The position numbers were made by a program, and so were the translations under genes. A DNA stretch of 64,000 bases, taken from positions 33,730,392-33,794,391 of the forward strand of contig CM057142.1 of the NCBI GenBank assembly GCA_029964075.1. Direction: 5' to 3'. This document shows, piece by piece, positions 10,078 through 21,685 of the stretch. The notes beneath the pieces are model-generated. The model did no database searches, had not been told where the DNA came from, and saw only the letters and a program-made list of their open reading frames with translations. The first letter of the stretch is position 1, and each line of letters starts with the position of its first letter. Origin of the DNA: Patiria pectinifera (lineage: Eukaryota > Echinodermata > Asteroidea > Valvatida > Asterinidae).

Positions 10078-11358
10078 TAGACCCGTGAACGTGGCTTGTA
10101 AACTACGCCACGTTGTTGTGTCATTTTGAACCTGGCGAAATTGCCCCTCTGACTCCCTGCGTAACACACACTGGATGTTATTTTGCCCATGTAATAAGTA
10201 ATGGAAAAATTTCCGTACTCGGACGTCACTTTTTCAATTAATTTTCTAGCGCCAAAAGTTACATCTTTTATGGATATTCCTCCCACTTTCCCTCCTCTAC
10301 TCTCACCCTCTCCTTTCCTTTCCTTAATTTCTATTTATTAATCAGTCAGTTACTTCATCGGGATTCGAACCTCTGACGCTTGCTTGATACACGAGACTCT
10401 TAACCGCTAGGCCGCGCACGATCGCTGTTGCAATAATCAATCTTTGGACGTATTTGAAGTAGCCATTGAAATAAACTAAATATTCATGAGAAAATAAATA
10501 TTCATAATGACGTATTGCACTATCATTGGCAGGCTCATGCGACGTCATGGTTGTTGATGTCACGTGTATAATGTACCGCTGTCTTTTCAGCCACTACAAT
10601 CAGTTTTGACCGGCTGCTTCAAGTTAGTTCTGCACGACGTATGCATCCAAAATGTGCTCTAAAAACACATTTTGAGTAAATTTTTTTCACCTTTACACAG
10701 CTTCCTGGATTTCTCTTGGTTCAAATGACAAGGTGAGGTGACAATAAATGTGTTTGGCAGCAGATAAATTGACATCCGAGTATGGAACTTTTCCAATTCT
10801 GGCCCCGATTTTCCGGTTTATGAAGTCCTGCTAGCTGCCATTTTCTCCCAAGTGACGCATGCGCATTGCGTTTTATTGTACCGGCCTTCGTATAATTCTA
10901 CGGCTGTTTACTGTCACAGCTAAAAGAGACATCGTTTTAGACAAGTTTCAAGTCCTTTCCTCTCTCACCGCACCGCACGCTGGCACACGTGCGCCCACTT
11001 GCGTGAGCGCACACGTACACGTCATGAGCCGAACAGCCAATCGGGTACAGGGTTGTTTTTTTCGGGATTGCGACATGAAACAGCCGTCAATCTGTCCAAG
11101 CGACTCGTCCGGGGTCATTTGTTAGGGTCACTTGTCGTGTAAAAATGAAATTTCTGTACACGTTCGTGTATGGGTCTTTACTGATGGGCAAATTTCGTCG
11201 AAATTACACAGCTTAAACAATCGGACGGGCAAATTTAGATTTCTGGGGGTGAGTACTCAACACCCATACGGAATTATGTAGCCGGATCGATTTTCGCTAG
11301 GTTCAAAATGACACAACAACGTGGCGTTGTTGTATACAACGCCACGTTCACGGGTCTA
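10078..11358. mobile_element. Family Z element, 1.28 kb, 9-bp TSD
   Basis: Ends TAGACCCGTGAACGTGGC and the exact complement, followed inward by a second inverted block (CAACGTGG...TGTCATTTTGAACC). The 9-mer GACATGATT flanks both sides. A tRNA-like sequence lies inside at 10355-10420. Short frames inside have no recognisable transposase, so it is probably non-autonomous. Confidence 0.88.
10355..10420 (-). repeat. tRNA-like sequence (SINE head) inside family Z element
   Basis: On the minus strand an A-box-like TAGCGGTTAAGAG is followed at normal spacing by a B box, AGAGGTTCGAATCC. Acceptor-stem pairing is not convincing, so this is more likely a tRNA-derived SINE or pseudogene than a functional tRNA. 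Confidence 0.55.
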
Positions 11359-11418
11359 GACATGATTATGTGTCTGTGTCATTTTATGGGTATGATCAGG
11401 TGGTGGGGAACAATGCGG

Positions 11419-11619
11419 GGAAGAACTGATACAACCTGACACCACTTTTTTTTGTATATCATCTCAGTGAAGGTCATTCATTGCAAAAAGGATGATAAGA
11501 GTCATGAATCTGCACCTCCGAAACATTTCCAATTTTGTTACATGTTACTAGTACTGGAAATAATACTAGACTTTGGTGCACGATCACAGAAATGATGTCA
11601 GGTTGCAACATTTTTTTCC
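11419..11619. mobile_element. Family G MITE copy 1 (about 200 bp, 8-bp TSD)
   Basis: The right end is the complement of GGAAAAAAATGTTGCAACCTG and the left end is GGAAGAACTGATACAACCTG. The flanks CAATGCGG and TGATGAGG are a degenerate 8-bp duplication (5 of 8). It is homologous through its length to copies at 22578 and 24687. Confidence 0.75.
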
Positions 11620-11992
11620 TGATGAGGGTTCAAGCGGGCTTGATAATCATCTGATGATGATTAGTAGACGTAGTGGCTAAATCGTAGTAAAAGTAAAAAC
11701 CATGGACACAATGGAGGATGAAAAATCTATTTTACGTGTGTTTATTCCTCCAAGCCATGGACATGTAAAACTACCATGGAAGATTAACTTGAGCATGTTG
11801 AAACTTATGCTCATGTTTCATCTTTATTGGTATTGACAGTAGTAATGTCCATATATCGATCATACTAGATTATTTGGTATTACACATATGTTTTGGTTGT
11901 CCGAAAATTTGGGACTCTCAAAACTGTGTTTACTGAAAACATGTAATACAAGAAAATAAACTGACATCTGAAAAAAACCACAGCCAACAGCT

Positions 11993-12897
11993 CTTCAGTA
12001 CTGCATCAATCAACTGTCAGTTGACTGTGCCAAAAGAAACATCTAGGTTGTCGGGCACAAGGTTACTATTTCTACACATATCTCCATAGTCAGGCACCAG
12101 ACTACTGACACTGAATGAGAAAAATCAGTCTTGTCAAATGGTTGGACCATGAATGGACATTTACAAGTCTAGTCTTAAGCCTCATTTTGAAATCACTTGA
12201 CTACCATCTCTTGTGTAAACCACTACCAAATATTGAAGAAAGGTCACCTTTAAAAATGGAATTGAGTCTTCAAACTTGGTTAGTGGAATACTGAGGACCT
12301 TTTCTTTGCCCATTGAAAGTTTTGGAGAAATTTGCTGGCTAAAAGAGTGAGTAAAGTTGGCCTGATCTTCTTTTGCACTGTTTTGAGCACTTAAGGTCCC
12401 AATCTTGTGTTTGGGTATAGATAGACTGGTACCTTATGTCAGTATGTGCGGAAAAACATGCAAACGAAATCAGGCCAACTCATTCTTTGGCAGACAAAAT
12501 CCTCCAAAACTTTCATGAGGTAAACGCAAGGGCCTCAGTGTTTCACCAACCAAGTTGGAAGTCTCAATTCAATGTTCAAAGGAGACTATTCTTCAATATT
12601 TTGCTCCTGACTTGCCTGATGAGAGGGAAGTCAAGTGATATCAATTTTGAGGCCAAAGACTAGACTGGTTTACTTCAGGAATTAGAGGGCCCTACTCACG
12701 CTACACGGGGCCTTCCTACTCTAGAAGTAAGACTGGTGCGTACAAGTCGAACCATGGTCCAACTGTTTGAAAAAAACTGCCCTCTTCATTAGTCTGGTGG
12801 CTGACTATGGAGAAATGTGTAGAAATAGAGACCAGCAGTAGTACCACAGACATACCAGATGCTTCTTTTGGCACAGTTGATTGATGCAGTACTGAAG
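11993..12897. repeat. Foldback element, about 0.9 kb, with long arms
   Basis: CTTCAGTACTGCATCAATCA at the left is the complement of the right end. The arms continue inward for hundreds of bases; for example GGCCTGATCTTCTTTTGC near 12360 pairs with the complement near 12470. There is little or no unique centre. No target duplication was identified. Confidence 0.75.
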
Positions 12898-13136
12898 GGA
12901 TGTTCAGACTTACGCAGATACTGCTTGGGGGGAGGGGGGGGGGGCGAGGGGATTGCATTTTCCTGGGAGGGGGATTGCCTCTTTGCTTTTCCATAGTGGT
13001 TTGCAGATCTGTGACATCTATCTAGTCATATCACCTTGTATTATAATGTCAAATTAACCCTTGTTTTCCTAATTTCATGTAGTTTCTGTTTTTAATTTAA
13101 CAGTTTTGGCAGGATCGCTGAAGTTGACTTGTCGCC

Positions 13137-13284
13137 ATGGGGATCGGCAACATTCTCATGCTGTTCCAGGTGACGACCTATCTCCTGTGCACCATTTTCT
13201 CCTTCTTTGTGTTTGCGCCCATGGCCGTCAACAAAAACGGAGACTTCTTGGGGAACTGCCTGCTGTTTGCGACTGGCAGCATAG
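13137..13284 (+). CDS. TMEM179: TMEM179-family exon 1
   Basis: ATG in GCCATGG context; encodes MGIGNILMLF... and TM1 up to GNCLLFATGSI. Donor ATAG|GTATGT at 13285, phase 1. Confidence 0.9.
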
Positions 13285-16200
13285 GTATGTTCACCATCAC
13301 CTAGACAAGACTTTGCATTTTAAGTGTTGAAATTGTGCAAATTGATACTTTGGCCAAAAACATAATACTGCTTCCGGTTACCCTACCCACCCTATATTAA
13401 CAGCCCCTACCCTAATTCTTAAGGTGGGAAAATGAGGGGAAAAAAATGAAAATCATCAATTACTACCTTTTACCCTTGACTACATGCAGACACCTCCATA
13501 TCATTGTAAACACACAAAAAATTTTGCCCCCCAAAAATACTCTACCTACCTACCCTTTTTTAAAATGCCATGTAGTCGGAAGCAAAATTATAAAAAAAAT
13601 TGCCCATGGAAACATGTATGACTGTGGTAAGCATTGGATTTCTTATACAATGATAGAATCCCCCTACCCATTTCACTTTCTTAAGAGAAAAAGTTATCAA
13701 AAAAAACCCCAGAAAGTCCTGCAAGCTGCTCTGTTTCAGTTAGATCTAAATTACATTTACTACATTTATCGTTTCAATTCAAATTGTCAATATCCATGTT
13801 GATTTGAGTAATTGAATAAGATAAACAGCCCAGTATTTTTTTGAATGCACGCGAGAAAGTAAAAGTAAAAAAAAAATATCCCTCAAGATTCCTTAGAGAT
13901 CTGGAAGCAAGTGTAAGCAGTTTCTTTGGCAACTAGACTGTTAAAGGCTTTTGAGGTGGATTTTGCACATACCAGATTCACTTGTCCCTGACCAAACTGT
14001 TAAAGGGAATGTACAGCATTTGCTTTTGCTGCAATTTTCAGAAATAAATGGATGGAGGAGGGATAGTATATAATAAAAAAATGTTGTTAAACTGACTTGT
14101 TGTTTGTTTTGGGCTTGTAGATGAAAAAAACCAAAAGAAAACCATGTTGTTTCTTGTAGTCTGGTTCCCCCACTTAAGATGAAATGAAGCAGAATATATA
14201 CATACACTTTGGAGAATTCAGAGAATCAGTCTAGCAGGTTTGTACTTGCCACAGGTGTGTGATCAATCAATTGCAAAAGAAAAGGTAGAATAACTAAAAA
14301 AAAAAAGAACAGTTTTTGAAAAAAAAAAGCCAGTTTTTCATTTTCTGGTCGACGTTGAAAGCGTGTTTTTCTTGAGTTTTTTTTGAAACCAGGCCACCCA
14401 GAACCACGATTTTAAAGGATGCTTTACACTGTCAGTCCCTAACAATTCAGTAAGGTATTTCGTGGTAATTTGATCATTTCATTTTTTGATGTTTGCAAAT
14501 GTTGTATTTTCCCTTTAACAATACACATCTCCAATTCTCGAAGCCCAGTTTACTTTTCAAGTTCAATGGTAAATAACTCAAGAAAGGAGGCCACGGTTAT
14601 TTCTAGGTGGCAAATAACCACACTAAAACGCCACCTGTTCTAGTAATTTTCTACTCGGCCTATTAAAAAAAAAAATTAATTAAAACTTATTATTACATAT
14701 TTTCATATTGTGTTTCCTAAGATATTTTGAAATTTTACTTTTGTTTATCATTTTCCTCTACATTTGTATATAGATCAAGATCAAATAGTAATCAGTTCCT
14801 GGGGCCCGGCTGGCGGCTGTAATTTTGCCATTGCGGTCGGCGTGTTTGCCATGTTGGTGTCCATTGCCCAGCTCGTCAGGTTGTCCTTTCACGTTTACTA
14901 CGAGTCGGACAGGTGAGTCCAAACCACAATGTCGTTTGAAATTACGTGGAGTGATGTGGCCTCGTGGTTAAGGGCAATGGATTCGTGGTCTGTGGGTAAA
15001 GCTGCAGGTTTTGGGTTCGAGTCCAGCCCAGGGTCATGGTGCGTGTGCCCTTGGGCAAGGCACTTTGTCACTCATTGCTTCCCTCCACCCAGGAGTAAAT
15101 GGGTACCTGTGAGGGCAGAGATGGTTATTGTGATTGAATTAGCTTCCTTGTGCCTAACAGGCTGCATCGAGCTGTATACTCCCCAGGGAGCTGAGATGGT
15201 ATTTGGAATAATTGGCCCAATGATGAGGGGTAATAATTATGTACAGCACTTTGGTCTTTTAAAAGTGCTATATAATTACCTGTTATTGTTATTATTATTA
15301 TTATTAATTACTGGAGAGTGTGGGCACAAACCTGTGGGAAGATTGACATTTTTCTGCACTGCTTTTGCTAGGCTGTTTGCATCTGTGTTTGCATTTTGAA
15401 ACTGTTGTGTGTATGAAGCTGATAGACCATTATCATGTTGCGGGTATCCTCATTTTTCCCATTCAAATCCATGAGACCAAAGCGAGGCTGGAAGGACAAA
15501 TAGTCTGGGTCCTTTTTGCACAAAAACCATTATCATTCAGTTCTGTTATTGGATACAGGGAACATGACTAAAATGGTGGCAGCAAGATAAAGGTCTATGG
15601 GCTCTTAGCTGAAAAAAAAACACAATCAGTTAATGGGTGTACCATCCGGGAGTGTGGCCTCGTTGTTAAGGTTTGTGAGTCATGATCAGAGGGTCAGGGG
15701 TTCGAATCCATTACTTCTGTGTCCTGTGTCCACTTCACCCCCACTTGCCTCTCTCCACCCAGAAGTAGAAACAGATACTGGCATTAGCTGGGGAGTAACC
15801 TGCGATGGACTGCCATCCCACCCAGGGGGAAAGGAAAATAGTCTTAGTCATTTTATGCCAAGAAAACGGGGGATAAACGCCGGCCAGATGGGCCATATTG
15901 GCATGTGACATTTTGGTGTTCCATTTTGACACACATAATCTATGCATTGTTTAATTTTTAAATTAAGGTCCCAACAGATCTGAATCATTACGATTGACAA
16001 TGTTGACCATTTGCACCAAGTTGACACATTGTATATTCCTGGATGATTTTATCAATCCATAGAATGCTTTGGCAGATCCTGGTGGTTTCTGGAAGTTCAA
16101 CAGTTTTAGCTCTTGAGTCATTTAAGATTTCATTTGCCCATTGCATTCTAGCGGTGCGCATGTATGGGTAGCATGGGTAGTTCTAGTGGTTTGAATCAGA

Positions 16201-19200
16201 ACATTTAATTTCCTTCTTTCGCCAGTTCATTTCTCGGTGCGTTTGTGACACTCATCATCAATGCCGTCATGACAATCCTGCTGTTTGCCTCAGCGATCAA
16301 CGTAACGCGAGGTTACAGTGTTTGGTGTCAGCTTATCAACCAAGTATCTGGGTGAGTTTTGAGATTGAAATCTAAAAAAAAAAGTGATATAGGGCCTACT
16401 TTAACCCTAACCTCCCTGAATCCTCCAAAATCCTTTTGGCAAATTTGAGGAATTTGCAGGATTGAGGTTACATGGCAAAAGTGCATTGCTGATTTTGGAG
16501 TACGCACTGTGTCAAGGTCTTGGGCCGGACCTTGTGTTGTTAATGCTCAGCCGTGCATAAATTTAGTCCTTGATTATACTTGAAATCCTCCGCACAGCTC
16601 CAGGAATGTCCTGCCTCTGCCTCAGCCTATTGACAGTCATAGCCGGAGGATTTTGCAGGATTCAGGCAGTGGTCACCCCTCCATGGACCATATTCAAGAA
16701 ATAACGGAGGAATTTGCAGGATTGAGGCTATATGCTATTTTTCCATGAGGCCAATTGGAGGATTTTGCAGGATTGAGGCTACATCCTAGCAAAAAGGCCT
16801 AGGGAGTTAGGGTTAACCCTCCTTTTGTTTGATCAGTCATAGACAGTTAATCCTGTTCCCCCTGCCATGCCTTTTACACAGGCTAGTTATAACTAATCAG
16901 GTGTCTGCTGTGATACACATATAGTCCCTGGGTGTTTTTCACGATCAGGGTACAATGTACTTCTTTCTGGTAGACAGATGTGAGGCGTTCTGACAAAATG
17001 AGACGGAACTGGGCACGGGCCTTCATGGAGGAAAAATGAATGGGGAAAAAAAAAACGAACCAAAGTGAATTTCTTATCGACTTTCAGATTTAGTGATATT
17101 TGTAATGTTTGAGATGCCTACTACACAATTTTTTTTTAAGAAATAATGTTTGAGATGTAATGTTTGACATGTCCACAACACATTTTTTTTTTTAGAAATA
17201 ATATAAAAATAGTTTTATGGAAAAACAGTTGGCATCCTTCAGTTTTTGGAATACAAAAATTGGAAACTTAAAGGCCTTTTTCTCAGCCTCTCATTTGACA
17301 TGTCGAACAATGCAAACTATAAACAGCCATAACTTGTCAACGGAATTTCCGACTGAAGTATGTAAACCGGTCATACTAAAAAGCGTCAACACAGCGTCAA
17401 CACACGCAGAAGCGTCAACACAGCGTCAACACACTGTCCACACCTCCAAAACGCTTTCAAATTGACAAAACCAGTATTCAAACTGTACAGTATGAGCAAA
17501 AAATGAAATTTTGGCTTAAAATCAATAGGTTAAACGTCTGAAAATTGCAATTTTCAGTTCAAGAAAATTGGCTCTCCGTGCGGCTCCCAAATCGGCAGCC
17601 ATTGTTGCCTCCAGGGCCGCGCCGATGATACCATTTCGCAAAAGTGGTGATAACATATACAATAAATCAACAGAGGACGGTCGTTACGTGTGACGACATG
17701 ATAATTTTATTACCTGCACATCCATATCTGAAATGGTGTAGTCCAAGCTCCGTGCGAAGGCAAGATGGCGGACAACGGCAGTGCTGCTTAGAGATATTTT
17801 TTCGCGTGAAAAAAAGTCCATTTTCGTAACCAAATGTAACCTCTGACCCACAGAAAATCTTTTTAAGTCTAAACTTTACAGTTCTATGCCCTTTTCGTCA
17901 ATTTAAAATGCGTTTTGGAGGTGTTGACGCCGTGTTGACGCTTCTGCGTGTGTTGACGCTTATTAGTATGACCCCAACAAACAGTCCGAGTACCTGCAAA
18001 CCCGCGTTTCCAACCCTGCCCAGTTCTGTCTCATTTTGCCAGAACACCTCACAAATATCATGGACCACACCGCAGCAAACAATGATGGTGTGTTGGTTTA
18101 ATGCAGAACCGAGACGGCAAGAAAACAAGATCCGCGGATAGCACGTCGCCCTTTTTTCGCAGTCGATCCCCTACACGTTTTGTTTTCTTTAAAGCTATAG
18201 TCCATCATTTGTAATTAGTGCATTTTGTTCGTTTGAAGCAACAAAAGTGTTCAAAATCTAATGAAGGATGCTGAACAACTTACTTGATGAAGTTTCAGCT
18301 CAGCTTCAGCTTCATATTCCGAGAAAAACAGCATTCTAGGATTTCAATTTCAAATCAAAAGTTGCTAAATCATGTTTCGAATTGTTTTGAATTGCAGCTT
18401 TACGCGATGTCGCGCACTGATCCGACGAATTATAGCAACCGCGCATGCCTGTGCGTCGTTCCAATGCTTGTGCGCGCTGCGCCGAATAACAAAACGAACT
18501 ACTAATTTAAATTTTCCTACGGTGATTCTTAAGACGCACCGTTGGAAATGCCTTCTTTCGTTGATTTCTTCAAAATGAGAGCTTGCCAGAAAGGATAATT
18601 TCACAGGGAGTTTAGTCCCCTTACTATCTGTCAACCAGTATGTTTTTCAACAATAATTACGCCAGTTACTTTTTTTGATAGCTGCAAATGATGGACTCGG
18701 GCTTTAAATAATTCAAATTTTGTGCATTTTTAAACAATGACCTCAAGTGACCCTTGACCTTGGTAATCCGATGAAGAATTGTGTCTTCCCACCCAAGGGT
18801 CACTGCACTCAAGTTTCATCAAAATCCATCAACTTCCGTAGACAGAGAAACCCACGCTAGACACATATTGAACAATGACCTCTAATGACTCCTACATGAC
18901 CTTTGTCCTCAGCAATCTCGATGAAGAATTGTGTCTTCCCATCCAAGGGTCACTGCATCCAAGGTCCATCAAAATCCATGGAAGCAACCTTGTACCTACA
19001 CTTTAACATACATGCACAGTCATATGGAGATACGGAGATGTGTCGATACTGTCGTACAGAATTTAGGACTGGTACATGTATGTGTCCCCAAAACTTTGTT
19101 TAGGCGACACAAAAAACCTCATTTGCCCCTTTCTTTTTCTGCAGTTGCTCAGTGGCTGGGATTATTCCGGAGATTTGGACGCTCGTAGTGTACAACTCTG

Positions 19201-20492
19201 GCCCAAATTTTAAACCCGACAACTACGCTGTGGAGCTTGGCATGGTGATGGTAAGGAATAGGCCAGGATTTGGTTATCGGTTGTTTACAGTGAGCCAATA
19301 TATTGGCAAGCTGATAGATGTATGCTAATTGTGCATTATTTTACTTTAATTCAGGAAATTAAAGGTACAGTCCGTCATTTGTAATTTGTGCATTTCGTTT
19401 GTTTGAAGCAAAAAAAGTTCTCAAAATCTAAAGAAGGGTGCTGAACAACTAACCTGATGAAATTTCAGCTCAGCTTCAGCTGTATATTTCAAGAAAAACA
19501 ACATTCTAGGATATGGATTTAAAATTAAAAGTTGCTGAATCATGTTTTGAATTGGGCCTGGATTCAGTGTCCGAGACACATTCTTACTGAGCCGATTGCA
19601 GCTACGCGATGTCGCGCACTGATCCAAGGAATTATAGCACCGCGCGCGTGTGGATCGTTTTAATGCTTGCAGATTTTGACTGTTACTAGTTTGGTCATCG
19701 TTCACGGGAGCTGAAGTCCAATGTACATGTATGCATTGTATGAGACCTGCCACCATTGCTCGCCCTTTCACAGTCTCAATACCTAGGTACCCTACTGTAT
19801 CCCACTCATCATCCTTTATTGTCTGCACATCCGAATTGTGGAACTCTCTACCACAATCGTGCTTCCCACCACCCACAGTCTTTCAGGAGCTTTACCAACA
19901 AGCTCGATCTCAAGCTGGATCTCATATCAGTTTCCTAGTTTCACTTCCTGCGTCAAGTGTCTTTCGGGACGGTGCTTTCTGCCTTTTCTTGGTATTATCT
20001 ACTATAGGTTTTCCCGGCTATTTTTCACTCCAATTCACCAACTCTATCATTCAATTTCGTCCACGAAAAAAATCACAGGCTTTTAACCAAACCAATTTAG
20101 TCATATACCATTCAATTTTAAAGTTTGGTCACCCTCTTTAGTCACCGGGTCGAGAATATTCGTCATTACAGATCAAATTTGTCTAAGCTGTTGCCGAATG
20201 GCAGCATTCAGAGATCAAATTCATCTTCCGATGTTTCTTTTCCTATGGCCAGTTTCAGCACTGTCCTTTTTCTTTGTGGGCTGGGAGAGGACTTCTTTTG
20301 TTGACAAAAACAGACGCTTCTTTGTCTTTACAACTACAGTTCGGTCTGTGGACGGAGTTGCTGCTGTGGCTCATCATCTGCATCTACTCTGTAGTCAAGC
20401 TGGTCAAGTATCACCAGCAGGAACCCATCTCCCGCAGCCTGGGCAGGGAACGAGAGAGACTTATCGGCAGATACACTCAGCCGGACTTCTAA
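13137..20492 (+). CDS. TMEM179: TMEM179-family four-transmembrane protein, complete CDS
   Basis: Five exons (13137-13284, 14774-14912, 16226-16351, 19145-19250, 20340-20492) join with matching phases to a 223-aa protein, the usual family length (about 220-235). Four hydrophobic segments are seen: YLLCTIFSFFVF, FAIAVGVFAMLVSIAQL, GAFVTLIINAVMTILLFASA and ELLLWLIICIYSVV. Family landmarks are GDFLGNCLLF after TM1, SSWGPAGGCNF, a Trp-Cys after TM3 and FGLWTELLLW at TM4. Function is not established; an integral membrane protein with both termini cytosolic is expected. The ATG at 13137 sits in a good context (GCCATGG). Whether it is orthologous to TMEM179 or TMEM179B cannot be settled here. Confidence 0.88.
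14000..14518. mobile_element. Kolobok-like MITE copy 1 (TTAA ends)
   Basis: TTAAAGGGAATGTACAGCAT...GTTGTATTTTCCCTTTAA: inverted ends bounded by TTAA, the Kolobok/piggyBac target. It is homologous over its length to 26199-26721. It lies in intron 1 of the TMEM179-family gene. Confidence 0.8.
14774..14912 (+). CDS. TMEM179: TMEM179-family exon 2
   Basis: Acceptor TTGTATATAG before 14774, donor GACAG|GTGAGT at 14913. Encodes SSWGPAGGCNFAIAVG and TM2, ending YYESD; the final AG completes a Ser codon with exon 3. Confidence 0.9.
14945..15310 (+). mobile_element. tRNA-derived SINE with (ATT)n tail
   Basis: The head GTGGCCTCGTGGTTAAGGGC has an A-box. GGGTTCGAGTCC at 15016 is a B box. The body contains CCTTGGGCAAGGCACTTTGT and ends AAAGTGCTATATAATTACC, then (TTA)n. 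The tail resembles CR1/L2 3' ends. Located in intron 2 of the TMEM179-family gene. Confidence 0.8.
15648..15905 (+). mobile_element. tRNA-derived SINE, second family, copy 1
   Basis: GGGAGTGTGGCCTCGTTGTT head and GGTTCGAATCC B box. The body has ACCTGCGATGGACTGCCATC, then ATAAACGCCGGCC. It matches 41224-41470 closely. Confidence 0.8.
16226..16351 (+). CDS. TMEM179: TMEM179-family exon 3
   Basis: Acceptor TTCTTTCGCCAG before 16226, donor CTGG|GTGAGT at 16352. Encodes SFLGAFVTLIINAVMTILLF and GYSVWCQLINQVS (TM3 and the following loop). Confidence 0.9.
16391..16822. repeat. Repeat with four dispersed copies of GGAGGATTTTGCAGGATTGA
   Basis: The motif occurs near 16440, 16638, 16704 and 16756 with small changes. 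The outer parts contain inverted sequence (TTAACCCTAACCTCCC at the left, GGGAGTTAGGGTTAA at the right), suggesting a MITE-like element. Confidence 0.6.
17370..17973. repeat. Foldback element with GCGTCAACAC microrepeats in both arms
   Basis: GGTCATACTAA at the left pairs with TTAGTATGACC at the right. Inward, AGCGTCAACACAGCGTCAAC pairs with the GTGTTGACGC-rich block near 17930. It lies in intron 3 of the TMEM179-family gene. Confidence 0.7.
18189..18707. mobile_element. TTAA-bounded MITE, second family
   Basis: TTAAAGCTATAGTCCATCAT at the left and ATGATGGACTCGGGCTTTAA at the right are inverted. A partial relative begins at 19359. Confidence 0.75.
18740..18990 (+). repeat. Two tandem copies of a roughly 140-170 bp unit
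   Basis: Both units contain GATGAAGAATTGTGTCTTCC and AAGGGTCACTGCA, then TCATCAAAATCCATC or similar. Located in intron 3 of the TMEM179-family gene. Confidence 0.7.
19145..19250 (+). CDS. TMEM179: TMEM179-family exon 4
   Basis: Acceptor CTTTTTCTGCAG before 19145, donor GTGATG|GTAAGG at 19251. Encodes the extracytosolic loop CSVAGIIPEIWTLVVYNSGP and PDNYAVELGMVM. Confidence 0.88.
19359..19640 (+). repeat. Partial copy of the TTAA-bounded MITE at 18189
   Basis: Starts TTAAAGGTACAGTCCGTCAT and follows the left part of the 18189 element as far as TACGCGATGTCGCGCACTGA. The right end is missing. Confidence 0.7.
19731..19935 (+). pseudogene. 3' fragment of non-LTR retrotransposon reverse transcriptase (CR1/L2/Jockey type)
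   Basis: The plus frame reads SSSFIVCTSELWNSLPQS, the common C-terminal SF...A..LWNSLP motif of these polymerases. A +1 frame change then gives SFRSFTNKLDLKLDL. It is a short, frameshifted relic in intron 4 of the TMEM179-family gene. Confidence 0.65.
20037..20232 (+). repeat. Dispersed repeat, inverted copy at 55253-55440
   Basis: The two loci share CCAACTCTATCATTCAATTT, then GTTTGGTCACCCTCTTTAGT, CACCGGGTCGAGA and GAATGGCAGCATTCAGAGAT in opposite orientation. The family is not recognised. Confidence 0.75.
20340..20492 (+). CDS. TMEM179: TMEM179-family terminal exon
   Basis: Acceptor GTCTTTACAACTACAG before 20340. Encodes FGLWTELLLWLIICIYSVVK (TM4) and a basic cytosolic tail ending RYTQPDF, stop TAA at 20490-20492. 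The larger open frames crossing this region are in other frames. Confidence 0.9.
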   Translation, partial: FGLWTELLLWLIICIYSVVKLVKYHQQEPISRSLGRERERLIGRYTQPDF

Positions 20493-21379
20493 GACAGGAT
20501 TGTCTTGTCAGACTGCGCACACATGAGATGAGACAGTTCTAAGGATGGGACTTTTGCATTTAATGTCGTAAACGTTTAGCAAATCTATTAAGCAGCATTT
20601 AAACGTTTAGCCACTTCAGAAAGGCTGCTGCCTGCCCCAGTATATATATGTTTGCACTTGAGCATGTTAGTATTCTTGAATATACATCATCGACCTCCAA
20701 TCTACAAAAGGTTTGTAATGGACTGTATTTTTAACTTTGGACGGAAAGATTTCCATATACGAAGTTCACTCTACACCCCGTGTACAAACCCTATGAGATT
20801 GGACTGAAAAATTCTAAGTGTTTTCTAAGAAAATGCTTGTATTTTCTCACTGCTCAAATTGACTTTGATGACATGAAATTGCTATCTGGGGGCTTGTTAG
20901 TCAATACAGAGGAAAATTAGTGAACTTCGCATATGGTAATCTTGCCCTTTGGACATAAAATCGGTTGAAAGACATCCTTTATGTTTTTGATGAAAAAGAG
21001 GGCAGATAGAGTGAAATTATGTCACTTCTTATAAAGTGGGTGTCGTTTAAACATTTTGAAAAGAAGTTGGAATTTTTAGCGTACAAACCTTTAAACATGT
21101 AGACGTCACATCTTAGGACAATTCCCTCAGCAGTGTAGTGAACCAATAGCACACTCTGTTTTATTTTTTTAATTATCCAGGGTCATTCATTATTTCCAAT
21201 CACAAGTAATGGTGGTTGGTCTGTATTTTGCTCAGTCCTGCAAATTCCCTCCTCAACCCATGGCACTGAATCCATTGATCACCAAATGCTTGCCATCACT
21301 CTCATGTTACTTGTTGATGCCAGGGGTTGTGACCATATGTTATAGTCTTCCATTTTCATCCTCTTGCATAGCTGTAGTC

Positions 21380-21685
21380 AAGTCGTCACAAGTGAATCAC
21401 AAGTCAATCATGAGACAATCACAAGTCAGTCACAAGTCAATCACAAGTCAATCACAAGTCAATCACAAGCCAGCCACAAGTCAATCACATGTCAGTCACA
21501 TGTTAGTCATAAGTCAATCACAAGCCACTCACAAGTCAGTCACAAGTCAATCACAAGCCAATCACAAGTCAGTCACAAGTCAGTCACAAGTCAATCACAT
21601 GTCACTCACAAGTCAATCACAAGTCAATCACAAGCCAATCACAAGCCAGTCACATGTCAATCACAAGTGAGTCACACGTCATCTG
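21380..21685 (+). repeat. Minisatellite, 10-bp unit AGTCAATCAC, about 30 copies
   Basis: Units vary as AGTCAATCAC, AGTCAGTCAC, AGCCAATCAC and TGTCAGTCAC with strict 10-bp spacing. Because 30 bp is three units, several frames stay open and give artefactual Gln/Ser-rich frames. Confidence 0.9.

Larger units (their letters stand above)
7870..13136. other. Intergenic region between divergent PRPF39 and TMEM179-family genes
   Basis: Almost fully occupied by elements X3/Y, Z1, Z2, a family G MITE and a foldback. No protein-coding exon was seen. An upstream untranslated exon of the TMEM179-family gene is likely here, because an acceptor-like TTTTAATTTAACAG ends at 13103, 33 bp before its ATG. Confidence 0.6.

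Noticed and set aside
10355..10420. Functional tRNA gene
   Set aside because: A and B boxes are present but no convincing acceptor or anticodon stem; it lies inside a transposon. The same applies to 42440, 45763, 52316 and 58825.
10859..11125. 88-codon frame inside element Z2 as a transposase fragment
   Set aside because: No DDE, zinc-finger or other transposase motif could be recognised.
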